Positions 1 to 13,800 of a stretch of DNA of 64,000 bases are shown here, in pieces. Origin of the DNA: Ridgeia piscesae (taxonomy: Eukaryota; Annelida; Polychaeta; Sabellida; Siboglinidae); the NCBI GenBank assembly GCA_025642075.2, contig JAODUO010000556.1:38501-102500 (forward strand), written 5' to 3'. Position numbers and translations under genes: made by a program. The notes beneath the pieces are model-generated. The model searched no databases and had not been told where the DNA came from. It was given only the letters and a program-made list of their open reading frames with translations. Position 1 is the first letter of the stretch. The number at the start of each line of letters is the position of its first letter.

Positions 1-239
1 CATGTTGTTGTGGTTCAAATTGATACAACAAACTGTGGTTAATTTCCCATGTTGGACTGGTTAAGCCACTGGTTGCAGGAAACAATCAACAGAATCATTT
101 GATTGTTCCTGAACCCCAGCAATTTATCTTTCCCATGATGACATCCATTTGTTGCAAATATTACTTTGTCAAACCTCTCATTCCCCATTAGAAGAAATAA
201 CTTGCCAATGTGCTAACTGATATGTTTGTCTGTTTGCAG

Positions 240-3209
240 ACAACTGCGGTACTATGTGTCTGGATTACGAGAAGAATTACCTGTCACTGCAGCCAGGTGG
301 CATTGGCCGCAGTCTTGTTTTCCTCGCAGCCCAAGGCTATCTATACTTCCTCATTCTGTTCCTGATCGAGTCTCGCCTGCTCCAAGTCGTCTACTACAAG
401 CTGTTTTCCTCCGCGAGCAGCACAAAGATCGACCAGCCTCATTCTGATAATGAGACCTTCATCCAGGAAGACAGTGACGTCACCAGAGAGCGCCACCGCA
501 TAGCGAGTACATCAACGGAGCAACAGGAGTCTCTGGTACTGCAGGAGTTGACGAAATACTACGGCTCGATGTTGGCCGTCGATCGTCTCAGCGTAGGAAT
601 ACCTCAGGGAGAGTGCTTCGGTCTGCTTGGCATAAACGGGGCTGGGAAAACAACGACATTCAAGATGTTGACAGGAGACCTGTCTATGAGCGGTGGCAAG
701 GCATACTTGAAAGGGCATGACATTTCAAGCCAAATGCGACAAGTATGGCTATATTAATCAATGTTTCCTCGTGTAATAGTCATATCCCATGTTGTTTCAC
801 TTAATGTTTCTTATTTATCGATATCATAAGTACCCCCAGGTATTTGTGTAATTTTAATACTGTTGCAGATTTTAGTCTACATGATTCAGCATCTTACAAA
901 TTTGTTTACAGTGCAATTTTTTATAACAATATTTACACTTGTTCTTCAGCATTTGCTGTGCTCAGTGAGCTCTCGAAGTCCTGTTATGGTGTCTTACATT
1001 TTACCACAAGACAGCCACTTGTTCATCCAGTGACAAACTCATTAACAAAGAGTGCCGCCGATTTAAGTGTCCTTCAGTCACAGACAATACAGATCTAGAC
1101 AAACCATGTGACTCCAACTGTCCTGTCCTCCCACAGGTGAGGAGTCTACTAGGCTACTGTCCACAGTTTGATGCCCTCATTGACCAGCTGACCGGTCGAG
1201 AGATGTTGACCATGTACGCCCGGCTGCGTGGGGTCTACGAGAAATCCATCCTGTCTGTGATACGCACCCTGCTGGGGGCGCTGTTACTTGAAGAACACGC
1301 AGACAAGCTCATAGCCACATACAGGTGGAGCATTTAACTGGGGATTTGTTTTACGAAATTCAATTTTTTTCAAATTTATTGTCTACATATTTTGATACGT
1401 CTAAGGCTCTAAGCTTTACGTTCAGTACTAATACTATGTATCGTTATTTAAACTAGCGACTATATTTTACTGTAGAAAATTGCAAAACAAATAATCTAAT
1501 TACTTGATATAGAATGTGTAAATAAACATGGTTTTATCCCTTATTTATGGAAACCATGTATGTCATTGTAGATGTCGATTCATTCTACCATAAATGTCAT
1601 CAATGTCAAAGTATCACAAATAATGCCACGTAGTTTAAAGTCCTGTTCAATTATTTATGCTGCTCCTCCACCTTTTCAATTGATTTACACGCGATGCTTA
1701 TTTAAAGATGTAATTTTATATTAAACATTTGACAGCACATATGCACATGTATTCATCTGATGTGAAGAATAATGTCTTCACTCTTGTCTTCAGTGGGGGG
1801 AATAAGAGAAAACTGAGCACAGCGCTGGCCCTGATCGGCGACCCTCCAATAATATTCCTTGATGAACCGACCACAGGGATGGACCCCGTTGCTAGGCGAC
1901 GCACGTGGGATGTGTTGTCACGAGTTCGTGCCAGTGGTCAGACACTTGTGTTGACCTCACACAGGTAAGGGTCAGCTGTGGTCAGCTTTCTTGTGTGTTG
2001 TGGTGTGTGACACATCGGTGGTTACTTTAAATGTCCAATGATGTTTGTCCTTTACAATAATAACAATGAACCCCTCCACCAGCTTTACCTCATTAGCAAT
2101 GTTTAATAAGTACTAATTGCAACTAATGATATGTAAATTACGTCACTGGTGTGGGGTGGTGTCTGGTGAATCATCTTTTCCAGTTAAATAACTTTGCCTA
2201 TTTTTTTCATCACGAAAACGATGATGGAGAGTCTGATCACTCAACATTCATCAGTCTAAGCAATGGGTCATGCAAACGATCGTGGTGAACTTTCTACTCA
2301 ACAAACTTACTTAGTTAATCTGCTACATTTCACCTATATCCCTAGGACCCTTAGATCATCATTTTTGTTCCTAAAACTACGCTCAATATTAGCAAACATG
2401 CTTTCTCTGTAGCCTCGCCAAAATTTGGAATAAATTCTGTATTACAATTAATATTGTCTTCTGAAACTATAGGCACTTTTCATAAAAAGCTCAATACATA
2501 ATTGTTTGGCATCGTACAATTAACTTTTGTCGTTCCCACGCTCCAGTGATGACTTGCTGGTCCCCAAATATGACTATATGTAATGATTTTGTTTGTTGTG
2601 CCGCTGAGCTTAAATTTTCAAAGATATATGTGCTACAGAAGTATTACTATTGCTACTACCTTGGTGTGTCCCTGTTGTAGCATGGAGGAGTGTGAGGCGT
2701 TGTGTACACGTCTCGCCATCATGGTCAACGGTCAGTTCAAGTGCCTGGGCAGCACACAACACCTCAAGAACAAGTTTGGCGAGGGCTTCACCCTCATCGT
2801 CAAGGTCGGGCACACGGGCGACGGAGATGTGCCCAACACGAAGCCAGTGATGACCTTCATCGAGCGAACGTTCCCGGGCAGCGTTCTCAAGGATGTCCAC
2901 CAGGGGTTATTGCACTATCATGTCACCAATGCCAACGTTCCATGGGCATCGTTGTTCGGCTCGATGGAGAGGGCAAAGGTCACCTATAACATCGAGGACT
3001 ATTCGATCAGCCAGACGACGCTCGAGCAGGTTTTTATCAACTTCGCCCGTGCCCAGATGGCGCCATTGGAGGAGAGAGCTGGACGATCACGGAGGTGTTG
3101 GTCTGCATGTGGAGCATGTTGCGCCACCTTGTGGTGTGGCTGCTGTACCGATAAGCATAAGGATCGACGTTCGACTACTGAAGATGATGCACCTTTGATT
3201 GTGGCTTAG
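240..3209 (+). CDS. ABCA-family ABC transporter, 3' end of gene (last four coding exons)
   Basis: Exons 240-742, 1137-1324, 1794-1964 and 2681-3209 join in frame across AG/GT boundaries and encode the last 462 residues. The first exon carries a hydrophobic segment ([19 protein letters not shown], the end of the second membrane domain), then the second nucleotide-binding domain with Walker [11 protein letters not shown]. The second exon has the Q-loop region ([19 protein letters not shown]). The third has the signature (SGGNKRK, split across the junction) and Walker B with [12 protein letters not shown]. The fourth starts with the H-loop (TSHS) and ends in a Cys-rich tail with a terminal DDAPLIVA. 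Domain order, the SGGNKRK signature and the regulatory C-terminal region are typical of ABCA lipid exporters (ABCA1/ABCA3 class). The 5' part, with the first membrane and nucleotide-binding domains, lies outside the window. I cannot decide between ABCA subtypes. Intron 1965-2680 holds nothing else I recognise. Confidence 0.92.
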
Positions 3210-3211
3210 TG

Positions 3212-3376
3212 GCTCAACATCCTGACAGTTGCCTAATATACTAATAGTGGTCTAATGGCCCAACATCCTGATGGTGGCCCAACATCCTCGTAGTGGCCTA
3301 GTGGCCCAACATCCTGATGGTGGCTTAGTGACCCAACATCATGATGGTGGCCCAACATACTGATAGTGGCCTGATC
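3212..3376 (+). repeat. degenerate ~20-bp tandem repeat in the ABCA 3' UTR
   Basis: Several imperfect copies of a phrase like GTGGCCCAACATCCTGATG follow the ABCA stop codon directly. Copies vary in length and by substitution, so this is an old array. Confidence 0.7.
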
Positions 3377-3768
3377 AATGGCTGTAAATGGTCGTACCTA
3401 CATCAGTAAAACATATTATGCACATTGTTTGATATGTGGACTGAAAGCATACCTTTTTGCGATACTTGGTTGATCACGATTACATTGTTTATCATTAGGT
3501 AATATCTATACAGATTGTTTTAATGTTAGCTTTAAGAATGGCCAAGGTTTGTGGGTTGAGATGGTGTATCGTATTATCAGGGATATAAGCTACATTTTAG
3601 TAAGTAATTTTGGAGCTGTTGAATTGTGCACACAAGACCTGTTATTTCTTACTCTGTTTACCTTTTTTATGTCATTTATATTCTTATTGTTCCTTAAATA
3701 ATCACTGTTAATCCATTTATTGTATTTTTATCTGATTAATTAGCAGATTAAAATGATTAATTAATAGT

Positions 3769-3774
3769 AATAAA
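3769..3774 (+). terminator. poly(A) signal, probable end of the ABCA transcript
   Basis: AATAAA about 560 nt after the stop codon. Between it and the opposing NUBP2 signal at 4178-4183 lie about 400 AT-rich bases with no gene visible, so the two genes converge tail to tail. Confidence 0.5.
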
Positions 3775-4177
3775 ATGAATACCTGTTTCAAAGGCCATAC
3801 AATATAACTTGGATCACGGTTTGTATGAAACTAGATAACTTATATGGTCAATGCACAACACTACTGCACTGTTATAGCGTAATATATTGTGATGATACAT
3901 TTTCAAATGTGTAACCATACAGGTATATAAATATTCATTTCTTATATATATCAATATTATATAATTGAGCATATATAATACATATGTGTGGGATGTAGAT
4001 GGTGGTCTTCCAGTGAAAGACGTGACAACAGACAAACAAATGTATTGGTAATTTACAACTGCAAAGCATTTATCAAACTGTTTCATGGCTGTATATGTAC
4101 TGCCTGTGGTAGAACCGAGCTTTCATTCAAAGACAATGATTCAAGAAAGACGAGTACCTCTTTAAATGCATGTATAG

Positions 4178-4183
4178 TTTATT
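4178..4183 (-). terminator. poly(A) signal of NUBP2
   Basis: AATAAA on the minus strand 41 nt beyond the NUBP2 stop codon. Confidence 0.6.
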
Positions 4184-4223
4184 TCAATTTGTGCGCCTAC
4201 AAGTTACTTGTCTCTTGTGGTTG

Positions 4224-7200
4224 TCATTCCGTTACTTTCTTCTGAACTTGTTCTAATATAGCAGTTGTAACCTTCTGTACGGCTGTTCTTGTGGCAGATT
4301 CAGGGAACAGATCAAGGAAGTTCTTGCCGTCTTCTAAACTCTGAGTCAGTTGAGGGTCTAGTGGTATACACCCTAAAAATTAGTAGTGGCACATTTGTTA
4401 TGGGAACATATTTGTTAGGTCTCTCAAAAGCATGATATTGGCTTTTAAACAATACTTTCAAATGGCGGTGAAACTGAGGTGGTGCAGCAGCGTAAATGGT
4501 ACGAACATAAACACAAGACAACCAGATCCTAGATGTTTTCCTGTCTGTTATTTTTACAACACTGACATATCACATGGAGAACTGCCAGCACCTGCAAGTG
4601 TTGCTTTTAATAGCAATAATAATGTTGCTGAAATTAAACAGAAATGTGATCTGACACCAGCGTCGAAGACACAGTTAGGTTGATCTGACACATTACTCAT
4701 TCCAGCAGAAACCGACCATAGATGATGTGTGTTTATCATCTTTGTTGTCGACTGTGGAAGTGGATGGTTTTGCGTAGTGAATATACACAATTAACAGCTT
4801 ATATTTTGTAAAAGGATACATTAATAGCATCAGTGTGTAACTGATTGTGTCAGATACATATTTTTACACAAGCTAGCCTTGTTTGTTATGGTCAGCGGTT
4901 ATATACAATGTGTTTACTTACCAAGAAAGGGCACGTCAAGTTGCGCTGCTAATGCTTCCCCTCCGCCTTTGGAGAACACATTGCTGCATTCCTATTGGAC
5001 GATACACACCACATGTGATAAGTATTTATTCAAATTTGTTATGTATGGTAATGTATTGCCAACTTACATGCAAATGTGTTATTCCAGATGTCATTGTTGG
5101 TGTTGTAATAAATCTTTACTTGTAAAACGTTGCCCCATGTTGTCATTTTATTTTCTATAACTTGTTATTTTTGACTGGTCAAATGTTATTACCTAACTCA
5201 AGGAATTGATAAATCTAACCACATTTATTTGTGGCTTCAGGACCAGTTTCGATATTTGATAAGAATATCCTTCCAGGGCTCGCAATTTTAGTGGACAAGT
5301 AGAACCAAAACTATATACAATTAATTTGTCCCATGAACAATTAAATTTTGTTTTTGCTAATTCCTTTAAATTGCTATTGTAACACACACAGGTCAGCAGC
5401 AAAATGTACCTTGCAAAACAGTTATTTTAATATTAACCTGACTTATTTACCAGAGTGTAGTAAATCCTCATCTAAAAACCACCTGGATAAACACTGGAGC
5501 TCTGAAGGCGTTTTCTATGACTAAAGCCGCCTTGCAAGTACAGGTCTGAATTTGGGCAATTGCCAAAAGTAGGGCAAAGTACACGACTCGCTGAAAGTTT
5601 GGGCTAATAATTACCACTCCAGACTTACCATAAGAACTCGACCAAGGTCTTTAAGAAAGCAGTGAACTTACAGAGCAGTGGGGACACACGAATCCACTCA
5701 TGTTCTCCACAAGGCCAATGACTGGGATCCCTGTCTTCTTGCAGAAGGTTGCCTCCCTCCGCACATCTCCTGTCGACACTGCCTACAACCAGATACTTCC
5801 CCGTCACTGCACTGTTGCAATAACAGATGGAATATCCAATTATTTTGTAAATTGTATAATAACTCTTCCTAATACCTATGTTAGGTGAGTAGATGTTTAA
5901 AGATGTGTTAATTTAAGAGAACTTTTATTTCCCTTGACTTAATGAATCCACATCAGATCAGATAATACACTTTCCATGCCATAGACAAAGAATGTCTTAA
6001 ATGATTACATACCATTGAGATGAGCTGGACATAATGCATGTATGGCAAAGAAATAGTTCATGAATAAAGCAGTCACGGTTAAGCAGATGACCAGAAGGTC
6101 GAAGGTAAAAGGAAGCAAAGATAAGATTTGGAGGGATTGTCAGAGGAGTGGAAAATGAGAGGGAAAGAGACAGGGGACTGGAGAACGAGAGGGAAAGAGA
6201 CAGGGGAATGGAGAATGACAGGGAAAGAGACAGGGAAATGGAGAACGAGAGGGAAAGAGTCAGGGGAATGGAGAATGAGAGGGAAAGAGACAGGGGAATG
6301 GAGAACGAGAGGGAAAGAGACAGGGGAATGGAGAACGAGAGGGAAAGAGACATGGGAATGGAGAACGAGAGGGAAAGAGACAGGGGAATGGAGAACGAGA
6401 GGGAAAGAGACAGGGGAATGGAGAACGAGAGGGAAAGAGACAGGGGAATGGAGAACGAGAGGGAAAGAGACAGGGGAATGGAGAACGAGAGGGAAAGAGA
6501 CAGGGGAATGGAGAACGAGAGGGAAAGAGACAGGGGAATGGAGAACGAGAGGGAAAGAGACAGGGGAATGGAGAACGAGAGGGAAAGAGACAGGGGAATG
6601 GAGAACGAGAGGGAAAGAGACAGGGGAATGGAGAACGAGAGGTAAAGAGACAGGGGAATGGAGAACGAGAGGGAAAGAGACAGGGGAATGGAGAACGAGA
6701 GGGAAAGAGACAGGGGAATGGAGAACGAGAGGGAAAGAGACAGGGGAATGGAGAACGAGAGGGAAAGAGACAGGGGAATGGAGAACGAGAGGGAAAGAGA
6801 CAGGGGAATGGAGAACGAGAGGGAAAGAGACAGGGGAATGGAGAACGAGAGGGAAAGAGACAGGGGAATGGAGAACGAGAGGGAAAGAGACAGGGGAATG
6901 GAGAACGAGAGGGAAAGAGACAGGGGAATGGAGAACGAGAGGGAAAGAGACAGGGGAATGGAGAACGAGAGGGAAAGAGACAGGGGAATGGAGAACGAGA
7001 GGGAAAGAGACAGGGGAATGGAGAACGAGAGGGAAAGAGACAGGGGAATGGAGAACGAGAGGGAAAGAGACAGGGGAATGGAGAACGAGAGGGAAAGAGA
7101 CAGGGGAATGGAGAACGAGAGGGAAAGAGACAGGGGAATGGAGAACGAGAGGGAAAGAGTCAGGGGAATGGAGAACGAGAGGGAAAGAGACAGGGGAATG

Positions 7201-10200
7201 GAGAATGAGAGGGAAAGAGACAGGGGACTGGAGAACGAGAGGGAAAGAGACAGGGGAATGGAGAACGAGAGGGAAAGAGACAGGGGAATGGAGAATGAGA
7301 GGGGAAAGAGAAAAGGGGAATGAGAGAATGAGAGGGAAAGAGACAGGGGAATAGTGAAGGGAAAGAGACAGGGGATGGAGATGAAAGGGAAAGAGACAGG
7401 GGAATGGAGAACGAGAGGGAAAGAGACAGGGGAATGGAGAACGAGAGGGAAAGAGACAGGGGAATGGAGAACGAGAGGGAAAGAGACAGGGGAATGGAGA
7501 ATGAGAGGGAAAGAGACAGGGGAATGGAGAACGAGAGGGAAAGAGACAGGGGAATGGAGAACGAGCAGGGAAAGAGACAGGGGAATGGAGAGAGAGGGAA
7601 AGAGACAGGGGAATGGAGAGTGACAGGGAAAGAGACAGGGGAATGGAGAACGAGAGGGAAAGAGACAGGGGAATGGAGAATGAGAGGGAAAGAGACAGGG
7701 GAATTTAGAGTGACAGGGAAAGAGACAGGGGACTGGAGAACGAGAGGGAAAGAGACAGAGGAATGGAGAACAAGATGGAAAGAGACAGGAGAAAGAGGCA
7801 GGGGAATTTAGAGTGACACGGAAAGAGACAGGGGAATGGAGAATGAGAGGGAAAGAGACAGGGGAATGGAGAACAAGAGGGAAAGAGACAGGGGAATGGA
7901 GAACGAGAGGGAAAGAGACAGGGGAATGGAGAGTGAGAGGGAAAGAGACAGGGGAATGGAGAACAAGAGGGAAAGAGACAGGGGAATGGAGAAAGAGGGA
8001 AAGAGACAGGGGAATGGAGAACAAGAGGGAAAGAGACAGGGGAATGGAGAACAGAGGGAAAGAGACAGGGGAATGGAGTGACGAGGGAAAGAGACAGGGG
8101 AATGGAGAACAAGAGGGAAAGAGACAGAGGAATGGAGAACAAGAGGGAAAGAGACAGGGGAATGGAGAGTGAGAGGGAAATAGACAGGGGACTGGAGAAT
8201 GAGAGGGAAAGAGACAGGGGAAAGAGACAGGGGAATTTAGAGTGACAGGGAAAGAGACAGGGGAATGAAGAATGAGAGGGAAAGAGACAGGGGAATGGAG
8301 AATGAGAGGGAAAGAGACAGGGGAATGGAGAATGAGAGGGAAAGAGACAGGGGAATGGAGAGTGCGAGGGAAAGAGGCCGGGGAATGGAAGTGGTTAGTG
8401 GAAACAATAGTGCAAGAACAGTGAGAGTAAACAAAATTAAGGCAAGCCGGACCCTAAACCTTCGAGAAAGAGTCTTAGATTTGTATTGGTCAATTACTAT
8501 TCATAGATAATATAAATAGTGATCTGTATGTTGTAGCTATGGCATACAATGTATTTTTTCTTTGATATTATTTTATAATAATGAAATTACTTCTTTTGCT
8601 CCATTAACCTGAGAATGTGTGAGCTTACTGGTGCAACTAAGTCAAAGGATTAACCTTTCTTATAATATGTGAATCCAACTGAAATGTCATAAAATTTATG
8701 TTTTCCGATGTTTGCATTGCAAACCATACATAAATGTTGTGTTCAAAATGAAAACAAATATCCTGTAAATCTCTTAAAATGGCAAAGGGGTCATTTTAGG
8801 GTGTGATGTCACCAAAGTCGTGAAGTACCTGAGGTGTGGTGACAAGTACTGCCCCATCAGGGTTGTACTGACGAATGTTTTCGACTACACTGAGGTGTTC
8901 GTCTGACGTGCCGGGCGGCGTGTCGATTATGAGGTAGTCCAACTGGCGCCAGTAAACGTCTCGCAAGAACTGCTTGATCATTGCTGGAACAATATGTGTC
9001 TCTTTTGGTTCTAATTCATCCTTCACAACAGCAAAATATAAAAAGTTGTTTGAATTATATTTAATATAATATAATCCAGTTGTATCAATGATATATATAC
9101 TCTAATAATTTGTTAGGTAATACTAATACTATGATAACTTTTACTCTGCCTTAATACTTAGAAACCAAACTCAGAGGCACATCAATGTTAGGGGAGATAT
9201 AATAATAATTCAAAGGTATCATTACAGAAGACAGGTATTGAAAAGTAACATAGCATTTGCTGTAAGGTTAACTGTATATCAGTACTGTTGTTTTCAGCAT
9301 TGTTAGGATAGTTTCGATATGTTTACATTGAATCAGTGAAGTGATTAAAAAAACATTATGATTATAGCCAGATATGATAGGAAAAGAAGACTTAGGATAC
9401 AAGATAAGTAACATATTTCTCCCCAGTGATCCATTGTAGTCTGATTTATCATTGATTATATTCATCCTTTAATCAACATGAAAGATATTCTGTGGAAAAC
9501 AATAATTGCAAGTATAACTGAAATGAGCCAAGAAAGAAACTGGAAGCTATTTAATTTAATGTCTATCTGTACTTATTCAAGTGGGGTGAAAAACAGTTAT
9601 ATAAAGTTGTGAATGCCTACCATTTTTCTTGGGTCCCCGCCACACAATGGCGTCTGAGCTACTGTGTAGGAGAAACCCAATGGACATCACGCCCAGGGTC
9701 TGTTCTTTGTCCACAAACACAGGAACCCACCTGTCACATGATTACAATGTTAAATTATACTACAACAGATCTTAGATGTTTTCCTGTCTGTTATTTTTAC
9801 AACAGTGACACATCACATGGAGAACTGCTAGCACCCGCAAGTGTTGCTTTTAATAACAATAATAATGTAGCTGAAATTAAACAGAAATGTGATTTGACAC
9901 CAGTGTAGAAGACACAGTTAGGTTGATCTGACGTGTTACTTATTCCAGCAGAAACCAACCATAGATGCTGTGTGTTTATCATCTTTGTTGTCGACCGTGG
10001 AAGTGGATGGTTTTGCATAGTGAATATACACAATTAACAGCTTACATTTTGTGATTTGTTATGTATTTTCTTTGATGTTGGCTAGCTTCTGTTTAACTGG
10101 GTGGTTTATTATGGCATAATTATAATAACACACAGACATCCTTCTTGTAACTATGTTGGCTGTGCAGTTACTCACAGCACTGTAATACTGCCACCGGATT

Positions 10201-10827
10201 ACCTGAATTGTTTTGTATTAATCATTGTAATTACAAATAGAGTGACATACAGACAGAACAGAATGTCTTGGAATAAAATACGACAGTTTCATTTAGCACA
10301 TCATAACATTTTGGGGTTTATTTAACTTTAAAAACATGCTATAAAATGTCACACTGCTGCTGTATAAAATATCACAGACTCATAGTTATTCAACAATAAC
10401 ACTGGCACTGTGTATTAATCACAAATTATTGAATCAGCTTTGAGTAGCTGGAATTTGAATCGGACTGCAAACTTTGAGTGGATGGAATTGGAATCGGACT
10501 GCAATCTTTAAGTGGATGAAATTGGAATCGGTTTACAATCTTTGAGTGCGTGGAATTAGAATCCTTACAGAACCAAACCAAATTCTAGTGAAAACATAGG
10601 AACTACACGCAAATGTTCCTAGATCTAGTACTTACCCATCAGAGCACTGAAATACTTCTTTATCTTGCAAGTTCAGCATCTTTGGTATACTCGGTCCACA
10701 AATGTCTACATCGAGCAGACCAACCTTGTGATAAAATGAACCACGGAATAAGAAAATTGGAATTACTGAAATTGTCCAAAAACATACAGTACAATAAAAA
10801 GTTGCACCCAGTGCGTTTACTAAGACG

Positions 10828-10859
<32 letters not shown>

Positions 10860-13800
10860 GTTTCCAAAATAAAATATAATATATAAAAATTATTACTTTT
10901 GTAGATTATTCAGGTTGCCAAAAGATAATGTTCAAACTTCGAAGACATACAACAATTACAGTAATCATAACAGATAAGTAAGTAAGTACAGATTAAGGAT
11001 AGTGTATTATTAAGAACAACGACAAATAGATCTTTTGATGTAGCACCAATTTTGGAGACGTAAACATGTAACAAACAAAGACACCTACATTGTTGGCAAA
11101 ATACAGTCCAGCAATTCAACAGAAAGTCAGTTGTTTCATCGTGTTTTTTGTAACATATTTTGTCTTCCGATTAAGAAGATGGATAGTATTATAATAATAA
11201 TTGATTTCTTACATAGCGCCCCATCCAAGTAATTGTTCTGGGGCGTTTTACAATGATTCTTCTTAACTGAGTTAAAATAATAATAAAAACAAATAAATAA
11301 AACACTAATACAATACTACTTTGATACGATATGCATATGCTAATAAAGACAATCATGTTCCCTTAAAATACCAACATAAACTGTCACACAACTATACAGT
11401 GTATTAAAAATATATACTAATAATAAATAAATAAATAAATAAATTAGTATAAATATGTGATTAATAAATAAAATAGTAAATATATGTGATAATTAAAATA
11501 ATAAATACCGACCTTGTTTCCTTCATTGCGGAGGGCGAGAGCAAGTTGTGTTGCTACTGTGCTCTTACCAACACCCCCCTTGCCTGACAGGATCACAATT
11601 ATGTGTTTGACACTTGATAAATTATCTGATTCTCCCATATCTGCAAACAGCAAATAACTGATGATTAAAACATTATCACCACAGTCAACGCTTTGTAAAA
11701 TGGATGTTTTGGCGGATGGGTAAAACCTGTCATGGCCCAACAAAACTGACACTCCAGACCAGTGATCAACACTTTGGCTATAACTTGGTGGTCAGTAGGA
11801 CCTTCAACTTCCAGAAGTCACTGATACCTGGCAAAGTTGGTGGTGCAAATATTAACATAATTACACTATTAGATGTTTCAAAAATACAAAGCTAATGTTA
11901 TGGTAGAAGCAGATTATTACTGTGTCAAAGGGCGCCAAGGTCAGTGGGCAACAGTCCCAAACAGTAGCACCATGAATCATGCACATTAGCAGATAAGACG
12001 ATCCGGGGACTGAGATCAGTAGTAAATGCTCTGGCTACCAGATGCAGAGCGTAACCATGGATGCAAGGATATCAATCAAGGCCATGTAAGGATCCTGATT
12101 ACAGTACTATATATAATAGCAGGTCTTCACTACTTTAAAATTGGACATATAAAACTGCCAATTAATAAAAGACTAAACCCGAGATAGTTTGGCCACATCA
12201 AAAGACACGGTTCCTTAGATAAAATAATCTTACAAGGCCAAGTTTAGGGAAAGAGAGGAAGGGAAAGACCATTGAGATGAATGGGAGACAGAGCAGCATA
12301 TCGTGGGTTCATTTGGGCAGCTACATCTCGCAGAGATATGCTGAAGTGAAGAAGAAAAGTAAACTATTACACTCTGTTACACTCAACACAACGTCAAGAT
12401 TAAATGTGACTATCTCTGGAAAAGTAACCCTACATTGGAAGTCCCAAATTTAAACTCAGTTGCAAGCAACTGATAAGTTTTACGTTGTACCATAATTATG
12501 TTAAACTTCTGGTACCATGCAGTATTAATTCTCCCATTTCTGAAGTACACATGTCACCATTATTTGCTAAACATCTGCCGTCTACGGGTCAGTACTTTGG
12601 ATGCTTCCCAGAGAAGTTGAAATGGTGCAGTATCACAGGTAGTGATGTCTGATTGAATAGGTCTGCCAAAGAAATAAACCGTAAACTGCTTTGAGCAGTC
12701 CCGGGGACTGGATATTGCGCTATATATGAACTTATCTTTATCTGCATTTATTTTTTTCAAAATCATCAGCCTGATAAAATATTTTATGGTCTCAGGCCTC
12801 TGGGTTGGCAGTAATTTTGAATGTTTCCCCAGACTACCCTCTCTATATTGGATCTACCCCTGAATCTGATGCAGGTACACTGCTTTGCAAGACAATGCTT
12901 CTAGTTAAAGTAGTTTTCAGAACTTTGCATCATTCTATTAACAAACAAGACTCTACGTATAGGACGTTTCACAGTGACGTCACATGCCGAGACACGTGGT
13001 CATAAACATAACTGGCGCGTCAGTACCAACCGGTGTAAGCGTAGCTGGCTGACATACTGCATTACTGGGCAAGATTCAGGGCATGTTGATAACGTAATTG
13101 TAATGGCTACTTGTAAATATTGCCGGCAAAAGTTAGATCCGGGATCATTTTGCCAGCCATCTTGCATAAAATACGGATCTGGCCACATGTCAACGCCATC
13201 ACCGTACTCTAGTTTCTTTTCATACCTATCTCTCCCGCTGACATCTAGAGAATTAACGTCAACGACTACTGGCTATGATGATACTACTGCATGATTGCAG
13301 CGTTACAGCCAGCCTTTGTTGTCTTGGCTGGTTGGTAGCACGGCATGTTTTGCCAACCAGTGCAATGCGCATGTGTGAAAGTGTCGCCACATGTTGGTAA
13401 ACATGAAACGTCCTATTGTCTAATTGTGGCTACAATGTTTTGTCAGCCTTTTGCAGAACAACATTGCCAAGATGACCTTACTATGGCACTGACTGATTGA
13501 GGGTGGTCACTGCTAGGCCAAAGGGTGCTTGTCATGCTCAGTAGTTATTTTACATCACAAACTGAGACAGGACTGACATTTAACACAAACTCCATGTCAT
13601 GGAATATACACAGTTCATTGATGAATAGAGAGTCAAGACAAATATACCACCTTGGCATGGGGAGCTGCCATGGTCCCTACCCCACTGCCAGATCTGGGTA
13701 TTGAAGCTGAACATTATTCTCATTAATCATGTGATTAATTAAGTCATTAATCCCCAGAGTCCAGGCCAGTAAACGGGTCGACGCCGTATGGGGAATCCAG

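Noticed and set aside
4432..4790. Similar short frames at 4432-4790 and 9609-10033 suggesting a duplicated small gene
   Set aside because: Frames include NUBP2 exon antisense or repeat sequence and contain different stops; the similarity is explained by the dispersed repeat.
5997..8172. Very long open frames (up to 675 codons) rich in Ser/Phe/Leu on - and Arg/Glu on +
   Set aside because: They follow from a 30-bp repeat with no stop codon in several frames; they lie in a NUBP2 intron and lack non-repeat coding sequence.
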